A DNA stretch of 64,000 bases, taken from an uncultured Erythrobacter sp. (GTDB lineage Bacteria; Pseudomonadota; Alphaproteobacteria; Sphingomonadales; Sphingomonadaceae). The stretch covers positions 124,001 through 188,000 of the forward strand of contig CANKYI010000001.1 in assembly GCA_947488085.1 (NCBI GenBank). Direction: 5' to 3'. Of this stretch, positions 1 to 8,266 are shown piece after piece. A model generated the notes under the pieces. That model worked only from the letters and a program-made list of their open reading frames with translations. It ran no database searches and was not told where the DNA came from. Positions within the stretch are counted from its first letter, which is position 1. Each line of letters opens with the position of its first letter. The position numbers and the translations under genes were made by a program.

Positions 1-214
1 CGGCAACGCGCTTTTCCCGCAAGCTCTGACCATCACCTTCACAGATGGTACGCGCAAAACGCATCCGGTTGAGCACACGCTGGGCAGTCCGCAAAACCCG
101 CTTTCCGAAACACAAGCGGCGGCCAAATACGGCCTTGCCCGGGACCTTTCACACGCTGATGCCGATACGCGCATCTTCGATGATCCTCTTGACTATTTCA
201 CGGACCCGAAATGA
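1..214 (+). CDS. MmgE/PrpD family protein, C-terminal end (5' partial)
   Basis: The frame is open from the window edge and ends at TGA 212-214, giving 70 residues. The segment contains a 'TDGTRKTHPVEHTLGSPQNPLS' pattern, matching the way MmgE/PrpD proteins (2-methylcitrate dehydratase-like) end: a DG-x-x hairpin followed by G-x-P-x-NPLS and a helical tail. The stop overlaps the ATG of the next gene (ATGA), so it is the upstream member of the catabolic operon. Family assignment rests on this short tail only; the active-site region lies outside the window. Confidence 0.55.
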   Translation, partial: GNALFPQALTITFTDGTRKTHPVEHTLGSPQNPLSETQAAAKYGLARDLSHADADTRIFDDPLDYFTDPK

Positions 215-1578
215 CATTCCCAACCTATTTTGAAGCGCTCGATCACAAACAGATGCTGGCCGATTATCCCGTCGGGGAGGAATTCGTGTCGCGCTACAAA
301 TCCATGAGCCGTGATGAGCTTTTCGCTATTCAGGATGCGCAGTTCAAAAAGCTCATGAAGCGCGGGTGGGAAATCCCCTTTTATCAGCGTCATTGGGGCG
401 CACAGGGGATTGAACCGGGCGATATTCGGGGGTTAGCGGATATTGCGAAGCTTCCGGTTTACGACAAAACCGACCTAATGGCTTCGATAGCGGATTACGG
501 TCCTTATGGCGATTTTCACGGGATGGGACCGGCTGCAACGCGCCCACCCACCGTATTTCACACGACAAGCGGCACGACCGGCAAGCCGCAAGTGTTGATG
601 TTTGGTCCAAAGGGGCGCGAAGTCGGCAACTTGTTGGTGGGACGGATGTATCGCTGGATGGGCTTGCACAGCGATGATGTGGTCCACTCTGTCTATGGTC
701 ACGGCATGATCAATGGCGGGCATTACATCCGCGAGGCCGTCACCAAATTTACCAATTCTGTGTTCCTCTCCGCTGGGACAGGAATTGAAACACGCAGCGT
801 CAACCAAGTCCAATTGATGGCTGATTTTGGCGTTACAGCGATCGTTGGCTTCGTCGATTATGTCCGCAAACTCGCAGGCACGGCAGAGGAGCTGGGCCTA
901 TTCGACAAGATCGATATTAAGATGGTCATCGGCCATTTGGGCACCGAAGATCGCCAAGCAACAGAGGATGCCTGGCACGGGGCGAAAGCCTATGACTGGT
1001 ATGGCGTCGGTGACACTGGCTCAATCGCAGGCGAGGGGCCTGACCGCGACGGCATGTATGTTTGGGAAGACGCACAATATCTCGAATTGCTCGATATCGA
1101 TAATGGCGCGCCTGTCGCCCATGGCGATACCGGCGATATGGTCGTGACCTGCCTATACAAAGACGACATCGCGCCCTGCATTCGCTTTAACACGCATGAC
1201 ATCACACATGAATTGGATGGACGCGGAGAGATCGCTTTCAAACGGATCGCGGGGTTCCGCGGACGCAGCGACAATATGGTGAAGCTGCGCGGGATCAATG
1301 TGTTCCCCCATGCGATTGGCGCGATCATCGAAAACCGTCCTGATTTGACCGGCGAATATGTCTGCCACCTTTCGCGAGATGCGAGCCAGCGCGATGCAAT
1401 GCGTGTGACGCTGGAAAGCAATGGCGGCACGGACGCGGCAGCTTTGTCTGAGACATTGAAACAAGGGCTTGGCGTTGAGGTTGACGTCAACCTTGTCGGT
1501 CCCGGCGAAACGGCAAGCGTGACAGAGATCGATAAACGCCAAAAGCCGCTGCGCCTGATTGACGAGCGCGGGGTGTAG
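211..1578 (+). CDS. Phenylacetate-CoA ligase-like (PaaK-type) AMP-forming acyl-CoA ligase
   Basis: 455-residue member of the ANL adenylating superfamily. The P-loop-like TSGTTGKPQ motif lies near residues 118-126, and the C-terminal 'GRSDNMVKLRGINVFP' element near residue 348 is the PaaK-type signature (GRSDDM-x-K-x-RG-NVFP) joining the small C-terminal domain. Its length fits PaaK (~430-450) rather than the longer acetyl-CoA synthetases. Expected reaction: ATP + carboxylic acid + CoA to acyl-CoA + AMP + PPi, in the cytoplasm. The ATG overlaps the preceding stop by 4 nt and the gene leads a run of catabolic genes including a crotonase and an SDR, so it probably activates the pathway substrate or an intermediate. 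The acid is unknown; aromatic or arylacetic is a guess from the family only. Confidence 0.85.
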   Translation: MTFPTYFEALDHKQMLADYPVGEEFVSRYKSMSRDELFAIQDAQFKKLMKRGWEIPFYQRHWGAQGIEPGDIRGLADIAKLPVYDKTDLMASIADYGPYGDFHGMGPAATRPPTVFHTTSGTTGKPQVLMFGPKGREVGNLLVGRMYRWMGLHSDDVVHSVYGHGMINGGHYIREAVTKFTNSVFLSAGTGIETRSVNQVQLMADFGVTAIVGFVDYVRKLAGTAEELGLFDKIDIKMVIGHLGTEDRQATEDAWHGAKAYDWYGVGDTGSIAGEGPDRDGMYVWEDAQYLELLDIDNGAPVAHGDTGDMVVTCLYKDDIAPCIRFNTHDITHELDGRGEIAFKRIAGFRGRSDNMVKLRGINVFPHAIGAIIENRPDLTGEYVCHLSRDASQRDAMRVTLESNGGTDAAALSETLKQGLGVEVDVNLVGPGETASVTEIDKRQKPLRLIDERGV

Positions 1579-1585
1579 ATGCGCT

Positions 1586-2737
1586 ATGCCTGATCCGACC
1601 CTGATTGACCGCTACAACGCCTTTCTATTCCGCGATGACGCGGCGGTTGGCAGCGATGGCCCGCTGGCCGGGATTGCTGTGGGCGTGAAAGCGAATATCG
1701 CGGTCAAAGGCATGCCTTTTCACGCGGGAATTGGTGCATGGGCAGATCGCATTGCGGACGCCGATGCGGAGGTCGTCGAACGCATGCGAGCGGCAGGTGC
1801 CGCCATCACCGGCATCCTCAACATGGAAGAGGGCGCGCTCGGCTCAAAAACCGACAACCCGTATTTCGGTGCGACAATAAACCCGCATCGCGATGGCTAT
1901 TCCCCCGGCGGTTCGTCCGGTGGTAGCGGGGCTGCGGTGGCGGCTGGCCTGTGCGATGTTGCACTTGGCACTGATACGATGGGATCGGTGCGCATCCCGG
2001 CGGCGCATTGCGGTGTTTACGGCTTTAAGCCGGCGACAGACCGGGTGAGCCAGCAGGGCTTGATCGCCGCCGATGCGACGTTGGATGCAATTGGGCCACT
2101 GGCGCGCGATCTCGATGTGCTGGATCGTGTCTCGCGTATCGTCGGCGACTTTGGTGAGGATGACTTATCCGGTGAAGGGGTGAGACTGTCCGATCATGGC
2201 GTCGATGTACACCCGGCGGTTAAGCGGCAATTTGACGCAGCTCTCAATGCTATTGGAAACCCGCCAACTGTAAAGACGCGTCGCCTCCTTTCGCGTGTCC
2301 GTTTTGCAGGCTTTATTGGAGTGTCGAGGAGAATGGCCAGCGATCTTCATGGGGTCGAGACATCTGCCAAACTTGCGAAATTGCTCACCTATGGCCCGCG
2401 CCGATCCGTTGAGGATTGGGCAGACGACCAAGCTATTCTGACTGAGACACGCGAATGGATGCTGGATTTGGTGAAGGAACACGGCTTCCTGATCCTGCCC
2501 ACTGTGCCCAATCCGCCGTTCCCACACAGTGACGCTGAGCCTGCTGCGCAGGCGGATTTCACATGCCTTGCCAATATGGCGGGATTGCCTGCGATCAGCA
2601 TACCTGCTGGCTGGACCGATGACGGTTTGCCCATCGGCGTGCAGATTGTTGGCGCGGCGGGCGCGGAGGCGGGTCTGTTCCGCGTAGCCCATAAACTTGA
2701 TACCAAACTCGGCGCCTATCGCGCCCCACATCCATAA
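1586..2737 (+). CDS. Amidase-signature family amidohydrolase
   Basis: 383 residues from the ATG at 1586; a TTG at 1559 inside the upstream gene would add nine unlikely residues. The amidase-signature Ser-cisSer-Lys triad is visible: Lys in 'GVKANIAV' near residue 35, the GGSSGGS glycine/serine loop near residue 108, and the nucleophile region 'DTMGSVRIPA' near residue 131 (usual form DTGGSIRIPA, so Gly to Met beside the nucleophile). It is shorter than most family members (450-500 residues). Family members cleave amides to acid plus amine or ammonia. It lies 7 nt downstream of the CoA ligase, so it could release the acid which that ligase activates. That order of steps is inference. Confidence 0.85.
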   Translation: MPDPTLIDRYNAFLFRDDAAVGSDGPLAGIAVGVKANIAVKGMPFHAGIGAWADRIADADAEVVERMRAAGAAITGILNMEEGALGSKTDNPYFGATINPHRDGYSPGGSSGGSGAAVAAGLCDVALGTDTMGSVRIPAAHCGVYGFKPATDRVSQQGLIAADATLDAIGPLARDLDVLDRVSRIVGDFGEDDLSGEGVRLSDHGVDVHPAVKRQFDAALNAIGNPPTVKTRRLLSRVRFAGFIGVSRRMASDLHGVETSAKLAKLLTYGPRRSVEDWADDQAILTETREWMLDLVKEHGFLILPTVPNPPFPHSDAEPAAQADFTCLANMAGLPAISIPAGWTDDGLPIGVQIVGAAGAEAGLFRVAHKLDTKLGAYRAPHP

Positions 2738-2749
2738 GGGAGACGACCC

Positions 2750-3058
2750 ATGCGCATTATCGTACCGTTCAACTTGAAACCCGGCACAGACGTCGCCGAA
2801 TATGAAGAATGGGCCAAGACAAAGGATGTGCCGACGGCCAGCGCGCTGGGATCGGTTAACAGCTTTACCGTGCACAAAGCGACCGGCCTGTTCGGCGACC
2901 CTGACACGCCGCCGCCCTATGCGTATTTCGAGATTATCGACATCACTAACATGGACGACTTTATCGCGGATGTGTCGAATGAGACTTTCCAAGCGGCTGC
3001 CGCTCCCTTTCAGGACTATGCCGACGCGCCGCAATTTATCCTGACGCAGGACCTGTAA
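2750..3058 (+). CDS. Small HapK/REDY-like protein
   Basis: 102 residues with a GGGAG ribosome site just before the ATG. The sequence begins 'MRIIVPFNLKPG' and has alternating strands and helices typical of dimeric alpha-beta barrel (ferredoxin-like) small proteins. Size and pattern recall the REDY-like HapK family, recognised by overall impression and not by a catalytic motif. No signal peptide or membrane segment. It sits 12 nt after the amidase and 1 nt before the SDR, clearly in the same transcript. Its role may be as a small accessory enzyme or ring-cleavage/cyclase-like protein; the biochemical function is unknown. Confidence 0.6.
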   Translation: MRIIVPFNLKPGTDVAEYEEWAKTKDVPTASALGSVNSFTVHKATGLFGDPDTPPPYAYFEIIDITNMDDFIADVSNETFQAAAAPFQDYADAPQFILTQDL

Positions 3059-3059
3059 G

Positions 3060-3860
3060 GTGCCTAAATTCGCTGGCAAAACCATCGTCGTCACAGGCTC
3101 TGGCAAGAAAAAGGGGTTAGGGCAGGGCATCTTACAAGCCTTTGCCGATGAAGGCGCAAATTGTGTCGTCTCTGACCTCACCATCGATGATGAAGCCGAA
3201 GCGGTTGCCGATGAGCTGCGCAGTCGCGGGGCTAAGGTCGCGACGATTGCTTGCGATGTTTCAAATGCAGAGCAATGTCAGAACCTGATCGCCAAAACGG
3301 CAAAGTATTTCGGCAATATCGATGTGTTTGTGAACAATGCCGGGATTGGCTTTTTGATGAAGCCATTGCTCGAAGTGGATACTGCAAAAGAATGGGATCA
3401 AGTCATATCCGTCAACCTGTCAGGCGCCTTTTACTGCACTCAGGCAGCGGCGCGTCACATGGTCGAAATCGGGAAAGGCGGACGGATCATCAACATCGCC
3501 AGTCAAGCGGCGAAAACGGGCTTTCCGCATCTGCCAGCCTATGTCTCTTCAAAGCACGGCATGGTCGGCCTGACACGGGCCAGCGCGGTTGAGTTGGGCG
3601 GACACGGCATAACTGTTAATGCAGTGTGCCCGAACCATGTGACCACAGGACTGGGCGCACAACAGAACGCCTATTTCTCCAAGCTTTTGGGATTTGATAC
3701 GGTCGAAGCGTATCTGGAAAACATGGCAACCAAAAACCCGATGGGGCGGCCCGGTCTGCCTAGCGACACTGCCGCAGCATGCCTGTGGTTGGCCAGCGAT
3801 GATGCTTTTTATGTGACGGGCGAGGCGCTCAATGTCTCTGGTGGGGAGGAGATGCACTGA
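3060..3860 (+). CDS. Short-chain dehydrogenase/reductase (classical SDR)
   Basis: 266 residues from a GTG start directly after the preceding stop. Rossmann motif 'TGSGKKKGLGQG' at residues ~12-23 (TGxxxGxG type with an inserted Lys triplet), NNAG near residue 90, catalytic Ser in 'NIAS', and YVSSK giving Tyr ~161 and Lys ~165. The C-terminal 'VTGEALNVSGG' is the normal SDR ending. Expected activity: NAD(P)-dependent oxidation or reduction of a hydroxyl/keto group. In this operon it would fit the 3-hydroxyacyl-CoA or alcohol oxidation step. Its stop overlaps the next start (TGATG), indicating translational coupling. Confidence 0.9.
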   Translation: MPKFAGKTIVVTGSGKKKGLGQGILQAFADEGANCVVSDLTIDDEAEAVADELRSRGAKVATIACDVSNAEQCQNLIAKTAKYFGNIDVFVNNAGIGFLMKPLLEVDTAKEWDQVISVNLSGAFYCTQAAARHMVEIGKGGRIINIASQAAKTGFPHLPAYVSSKHGMVGLTRASAVELGGHGITVNAVCPNHVTTGLGAQQNAYFSKLLGFDTVEAYLENMATKNPMGRPGLPSDTAAACLWLASDDAFYVTGEALNVSGGEEMH

Positions 3861-4732
3861 TGTCTCTTACAGAAGAACGGATCGATTGGCCGAATGGGGC
3901 CAAGATGGCGCTGAGCGTTGTCGTCAATGTCGAAGAGGGCAGCGAGATGACTATCGCGCGCGGCGATCGCGGGATGGAGCCGGTCGATGAACTAGGCGTG
4001 TTTGTAAAATCGAAAATCCGCAATTACTCCAATGAAAGCAATTACCTTTACGGCATCAAGGCCGGTGCACCGCGCATTATTAAGCTGCTCAAACGGTATG
4101 ACATTATGGCGAGTTGGACGGTTGCCGCGCTTAGCCTTGAGAACCATCCCGAGATTGCCGAAGCTCTGGTTGAACTGGGTCATGAACCGGTCAGCCATGG
4201 CTATCGCTGGGTCCACCAGTTCAAGATGGATGAGGATCAAGAACGCGAATTTATCCGTAAAGCTGTGGCGAGTATCGAGGCAACGTGCGGCGTGCGCCCC
4301 TATGGCTGGCTTTCGCGTTACCTGCTTACTGACAACACGCGCAGGCTATTATCCGAAGAGGGCTTTACCTATCACATGGACGATTATTCGGGCGATGTAC
4401 CCTTCTGGGATCGCGAGAGTGTGCCGGGCAAACCGATGTGCATCGTGCCCTATCAACTCGACAGTAACGACATGAAGATGTGGACCGATCCCGCGCTGAC
4501 GCCGCATCAATGGCTCGACTATGCGAAGGCGAATTTTGATCAGGTCTATGTCGAGGGTCAGGAGGGCAATCCCAAGATGATGAGTCTTGGCCTCCATTTA
4601 CGCATCATCGGTCGGCCCGGGCGGATTTGGGCGCTCGAAGAATTCTTCAAACATGTCCGCGCGCATGATGGCGTTTGGGTAACGACACGCAAAGCGATTG
4701 CGGATCACTTCATGGCGGAGAATCCGGCTTGA
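3860..4732 (+). CDS. Polysaccharide deacetylase-family protein, PuuE (allantoinase)-like
   Basis: 290 residues. Near the N-terminus 'VVNVEEGSEMTIARGD' replaces the metal-binding Asp-Asp of true chitin deacetylases, exactly as in the PuuE group of uricase-linked allantoinases. The 'EPVSHGYRWVHQF' segment near residue 112 matches the PuuE S-H-G-Y-R-W element. These proteins hydrolyse cyclic amide or imide rings without the usual deacetylase metal site. An amidase in the same operon makes a C-N hydrolysis pathway attractive, but no other purine-catabolism gene is present, so calling it an allantoinase would be over-reach. It overlaps the preceding stop by 1 nt. Confidence 0.78.
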   Translation: MSLTEERIDWPNGAKMALSVVVNVEEGSEMTIARGDRGMEPVDELGVFVKSKIRNYSNESNYLYGIKAGAPRIIKLLKRYDIMASWTVAALSLENHPEIAEALVELGHEPVSHGYRWVHQFKMDEDQEREFIRKAVASIEATCGVRPYGWLSRYLLTDNTRRLLSEEGFTYHMDDYSGDVPFWDRESVPGKPMCIVPYQLDSNDMKMWTDPALTPHQWLDYAKANFDQVYVEGQEGNPKMMSLGLHLRIIGRPGRIWALEEFFKHVRAHDGVWVTTRKAIADHFMAENPA

Positions 4733-5484
4733 CCCTCAGACTGGAGATGGATGGAAACGTCGCGCATTTGCTCATCGACCGGGCAGACAAACGCAACGCA
4801 TTCAATATGGAGATGTGGCAAACAATGCCCGCTCTGTTGGACCAAGCGGAGCGCAACACTGAGGCGCGGGTGCTGGTTCTGCGCGCGGCCGATGGCCGGG
4901 CCTTTTGCGCAGGAGCCGATATCAAAGAGCTGCTGGCGAATAAGGATGACGCGCGCTGGCGCAGTGAAAATCAGGCCGCGATCAACACCGTTCAGCACAA
5001 GCTGACAAGGTTGAATATGCCGACCATTGCGTGGGTCGAAGGGGACTGTGTTGGTGGAGGCTGCGGCCTCGCATTAGCCTGTGACATGCGCGTGGCGACG
5101 GGCGCTGCTCGGTTCGGAATCACGCCCGCGAAGTTAGGGCTGGTCTACCCACTGCATGATGTAAAGCTGTTGGTTGATCTGATTGGACCGGGGCAAGCGC
5201 GGCGGATGCTCTATACCGGCGTCCTGCATGATGCGGATGAGGCCGAGCGCATAGGCTTGATCGAACAGATCGCCGACAGTCCAGACGACGCGATCGCACA
5301 ATTGCTGTCAGCAAGCCCGCATTCGATCCGCCAAAGCAAGCGGATGATCCGCTTCGTTCTAGACGGGCAAAGTGCCGAAAGTGAGGAAACCGCGCAGATG
5401 TTTGCGGATGCTTTCACCATGCCAGATTTTGCCGAAGGGACGAGAGCATTCGTCGATAAGCGCAAGCCGGAGTTTGGCGAATGA
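4729..5484 (+). CDS. Enoyl-CoA hydratase/isomerase (crotonase) family protein with atypical active site
   Basis: About 251 residues from TTG 4729, chosen because it overlaps the upstream stop (TTGA) with GGAG 8 nt upstream; ATG 4747 is the alternative. Crotonase hallmarks: 'RADKRNAFN', oxyanion-hole loop 'GRAFCAGADIKEL' and the second loop 'GGGCGLALACDMR'. In hydratases the next segment is usually FG-x-PE-x-x-LG with the catalytic Glu, but here it reads 'FGITPAKLGLVYP', so that acid is missing. The protein may therefore be an isomerase, lyase, decarboxylase or thioesterase-type crotonase rather than a hydratase. The acyl-CoA would come from the PaaK-like ligase. Confidence 0.86.
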   Translation: MTLRLEMDGNVAHLLIDRADKRNAFNMEMWQTMPALLDQAERNTEARVLVLRAADGRAFCAGADIKELLANKDDARWRSENQAAINTVQHKLTRLNMPTIAWVEGDCVGGGCGLALACDMRVATGAARFGITPAKLGLVYPLHDVKLLVDLIGPGQARRMLYTGVLHDADEAERIGLIEQIADSPDDAIAQLLSASPHSIRQSKRMIRFVLDGQSAESEETAQMFADAFTMPDFAEGTRAFVDKRKPEFGE

Positions 5485-6383
5485 GCATTGCGCATGGCAC
5501 CATCTTAGGCGGCCTATCAACAGCGCCCAATCTCGAGGCAGCGCTGCGCGGCTATCGCGATTGTTTGGGGCTGGAGCTGGTTGACCACGATGTGCTTTCC
5601 GATGATTTGGCAGGCAGCTGGGGCTGTCCTGGCAATGCGGGATCACCCTATGCCGTGCTGCGTCCAACAAGCGGCGAGCCATGCTGGTTCCGCTTGGTCG
5701 AACAGGCCGATCACGCGGATTTCAAACCCACGCGCACATATGGCTGGGCCGCGTTTGAATGCACGGTGGAGGATGTCTGGCACTGGCCGGATGTCGTCGA
5801 AAATGCAGGCTTTCAAATCGTTGGCCCGCCCAAAAAGCTTGAGAACATAGAGCCCGCTTTCATCCCGATGCAGGTTTTGGGCACAGGACGCGAGATGGTC
5901 TATTTGAACCAGGTTTTGAACGATATGCCGGGCACAGATTTGCCGCGAGCAGGATCGGCTGTCGACCGGATTTTTATCGTTGTGTTGGCGACGCCTGATC
6001 GCGATGCCAGTGTCACTTGGTACGCGGATCGACTGGGGCTGACGCGCGGTGCGGATTACACTTTGCCCTATTCCATGATCAACAATGCGTTCGGTCAGCC
6101 AGCTGATACGCAGACGACGATTACTATGCTTCAACACGCACGGATGCCGATCGTTGAGGTCGATGACTATCCAGTCGAAGCGACAGTGCGAGCACGCCAT
6201 GAGGGCATGTTACCGCCGGGCAATGCGCTGGTGACATTGGCTGTGAAAGACATTGATGCATGCGATGTCGACTGGATCAGGCCGCCTGCGCCTCTTAGTG
6301 GCGCTCTGTATGAAGGGCGTCGAGCAGCGACTGCTATCGGTGCGGGTGGTGAATTAGTTGAATGCGTGGAGGTGGGATCGTGA
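5481..6383 (+). CDS. VOC (glyoxalase/dioxygenase-fold) family protein, two-module
   Basis: 300 residues starting ATGA-coupled to the crotonase. Two tandem VOC beta-alpha-beta modules can be seen: one from residue ~5 ('LGGLSTAPNLEAALRGYRD') and one from ~residue 158 ('VDRIFIVVLATPDRDASVTWY'), each with the typical DxxxxxxxWYxxxLGL helix. VOC proteins bind a divalent metal and include extradiol dioxygenases, glyoxalase I and methylmalonyl-CoA epimerase; a clear His/Glu ligand set could not be assigned by eye. Probably a pathway enzyme acting on a ring or epimerisable intermediate. Confidence 0.8.
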   Translation: MSIAHGTILGGLSTAPNLEAALRGYRDCLGLELVDHDVLSDDLAGSWGCPGNAGSPYAVLRPTSGEPCWFRLVEQADHADFKPTRTYGWAAFECTVEDVWHWPDVVENAGFQIVGPPKKLENIEPAFIPMQVLGTGREMVYLNQVLNDMPGTDLPRAGSAVDRIFIVVLATPDRDASVTWYADRLGLTRGADYTLPYSMINNAFGQPADTQTTITMLQHARMPIVEVDDYPVEATVRARHEGMLPPGNALVTLAVKDIDACDVDWIRPPAPLSGALYEGRRAATAIGAGGELVECVEVGS

Positions 6384-6685
6384 CGCTATTCGCAGCCTAT
6401 TGCCACGACGCAGAGGGCGCCCCCGTTTTGCGTGAACAGTTGCTCACCGCTCATCTTGATCACGTCGAGGCGCATCTTTGTGATTATGCGGTCGCAGGCC
6501 CTTTGAAACAGGGCGAGGAAACCATCGGCTCACTTCTCGTGATCAAAGCCACCGACGAAGCCGAAGCGCGCGCCAAATTCGAAGCTGACCCTTACTTTGC
6601 GGCGGGTGTGTGGGAGTCAGTCAGCTTTTCAGAGTTTCGCGGTGTCGCTGGCGATTGGGTAGGTGGAGCCGCTTGGAAAGCCTAG
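6380..6685 (+). CDS. YciI-like protein
   Basis: 101 residues from GTG 6380, which overlaps the preceding stop (GTGA) and has GGAGGTGGG 5 nt upstream; an in-frame ATG at 6362 is inside the VOC gene and less likely. The ending 'ADPYFAAGVWESVSFSEF' is diagnostic of the YciI family (D-P-[YF]-x-x-A-G-x-[YWF]). YciI homologues are small ferredoxin-fold proteins with a His/Asp pair; some are muconolactone-isomerase-like. It is the last gene of the plus-strand catabolic run, meeting the minus-strand AhpD-like gene with a 1-nt gap. Confidence 0.78.
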   Translation: MTLFAAYCHDAEGAPVLREQLLTAHLDHVEAHLCDYAVAGPLKQGEETIGSLLVIKATDEAEARAKFEADPYFAAGVWESVSFSEFRGVAGDWVGGAAWKA

Positions 6686-6686
6686 T

Positions 6687-7286
6687 CTATTCGCGTTTGT
6701 GCCGACCCGGTTCCCACCGATCGGCTGAGTAGATCGATGATGCAAAGTTCAACGGTGCGCCCTCTAGCTGCGTCGCGAGCGTATCGTTCCAGCGATTGAG
6801 AAAACCGAACAGGCTGATTACGCCCATGATCTCCATGATCTGTTGGCGCGAAAAGTGCTGCTCCAGCTCGTGAAAGTGCGCATCTGTAGCTGCATTGGGC
6901 TGCGTTCCTGATGCTTGCGCGAGGTTGAGTGCAGCACGCTCAGCATCGTCGAACAAAGGGTTGGATTGATACTCCCAAACGCTGGCGATCTTTTGTTCGT
7001 CGCCGCCCGCCATCTTGGCCGCGCCATGGGCTGTGTGAGCCTGACAATATCGACATCCCGCCGCACCACTTGTGATCGTCGCGATCATCCGTTTCAGCAC
7101 AGGATCAAGCGCACCCGGCTTGTAGATCACGGCGACCAATTGCTCCATTGCGCTCAGCAATTCGGGCCAATGCGCCATGGTCAAAACGTCATTGGGAGCG
7201 AAACCCATAATCTCTTGTGCGTATTCAAGGCTCTTGCGGGTCTGTTCAGGCAAATCCTCGATTGCGACTGGCGTAATCCTGCTCAT
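6687..7286 (-). CDS. Carboxymuconolactone decarboxylase/AhpD-like peroxidase-related protein
   Basis: 199 residues. The AhpD core motif is present: 'SGAAGCRYCQAHTAHGAAKMAG', with CxxC followed by His three residues on, the proton-relay arrangement of alkylhydroperoxidase D-like proteins. No signal peptide. The start overlaps the stop of the quinone oxidoreductase gene by 4 nt (ATGA), so the two are co-translated. Likely a thiol-dependent peroxide-reducing or lactone-processing protein; together with the quinone reductase it suggests redox detoxification. Confidence 0.85.
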   Translation of the reverse strand: MSRITPVAIEDLPEQTRKSLEYAQEIMGFAPNDVLTMAHWPELLSAMEQLVAVIYKPGALDPVLKRMIATITSGAAGCRYCQAHTAHGAAKMAGGDEQKIASVWEYQSNPLFDDAERAALNLAQASGTQPNAATDAHFHELEQHFSRQQIMEIMGVISLFGFLNRWNDTLATQLEGAPLNFASSIYSADRWEPGRHKRE

Positions 7287-8266
7287 GGGATCAGCACGGT
7301 TGAACCCGTCGTCTTCCCGGATTGCAGGTCGCTATGCGCTTTCGCTGCCTCTGTCAGTGCGTAAGTTTGGCCAATATTCGCTTTCAGTGCGCCATCCGCA
7401 AACATTTGCCAGACCCGAGCGGCACCCGCTTCCCGTTCAGCTGGCTCATCATAATAGTGGAACAGCATTGGGCGCGTGTTGAACAATGAGCCTTTCAGCG
7501 CGAGCACACCGACATCCACTTCGCCAACCGGTGCATCAGCATTGCCATAATTGATGATCAGCCCGCGTTTGCCCGTCGCATCCAGCGATGTTTCCCAAGT
7601 TGACCGGCCTATCCCGTCAAATGTGACCCGCACACCTTCGCCGCCTGTGATTTCGCGCGTGCGCGCGGCGGTGTCTTCTTCTTTGTAGTAAATTATGTGA
7701 TGCGCGCCTGCATTGCGGGCCGCCTCGGCCTTGGCGTCGCTGGAGACGGTGCCAATCACTTCCGCGCCGATATGCTTTAGCCATTGCACCATCAACAGGC
7801 CGGTTGCGCCTGCTGCGGCATGGACCAGAACAGGCCAGCCCGCCTCAACCTTGGCGCAGCGTTCCACAAACGCTTCGACTGTGCAGGCCTTTAGGATGAC
7901 GGCTGCGGCGGTTTGATCGTCAATGCTATCGGGCAAGCGGAACAGGTTCTCTGCGCCGATATTGCGATGCGTCGCGTAAGCTCCAAGCGATGGTCCGAAT
8001 GTCGCGACCCTGTCCCCTATGGCAAAGCCTTCGACACTATCGCCGACCGCGACAATAGTGCCCGCTGCCTCTAGTCCCATCGGGCTGGGCAAAGGGGCCG
8101 GGTAAATGCCGCGGCGGTGATAGGTGTCGATATAGTTCAACCCGACGGCGCCATGTTGAATGGTCACTTCACCCGGGCCAGGGGCGGGCAAATCCTCTGT
8201 GATCCACTCGATGACTTCGGGGCCACCGGTCTGACGGAAAATTGCGCGAGTGGTCTGCATTGTCAT
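7283..8266 (-). CDS. NADPH:quinone oxidoreductase (zeta-crystallin/QorA type, zinc-free MDR)
   Basis: 327 residues, the normal length for Qor. The N-terminal GroES-like domain has 'GLNYIDTYHRRGIYP' and 'PMGLEAAGTI', typical of QorA and without structural-zinc cysteines. The nucleotide-binding loop is 'HAAAGATGLLMVQWLKHIG' (AAAGxxG). Expected to reduce quinones with NADPH in the cytoplasm. Both ends overlap neighbours by 4 nt (7283-7286 and 8263-8266), making a three-gene minus-strand unit with the secreted protein upstream and the AhpD-like gene downstream. Confidence 0.92.
   Translation of the reverse strand: MTMQTTRAIFRQTGGPEVIEWITEDLPAPGPGEVTIQHGAVGLNYIDTYHRRGIYPAPLPSPMGLEAAGTIVAVGDSVEGFAIGDRVATFGPSLGAYATHRNIGAENLFRLPDSIDDQTAAAVILKACTVEAFVERCAKVEAGWPVLVHAAAGATGLLMVQWLKHIGAEVIGTVSSDAKAEAARNAGAHHIIYYKEEDTAARTREITGGEGVRVTFDGIGRSTWETSLDATGKRGLIINYGNADAPVGEVDVGVLALKGSLFNTRPMLFHYYDEPAEREAGAARVWQMFADGALKANIGQTYALTEAAKAHSDLQSGKTTGSTVLIP

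Noticed and set aside
2165..3184. 339-residue minus-strand open frame across the amidase, HapK-like and SDR genes
   Set aside because: The plus-strand genes here have clear motifs, ribosome sites and operon spacing; the minus frame has none.
3860..4732. True purine-pathway allantoinase annotation
   Set aside because: Only the PuuE-like motifs support it; no uricase, ureidoglycolate or allantoate genes are near.
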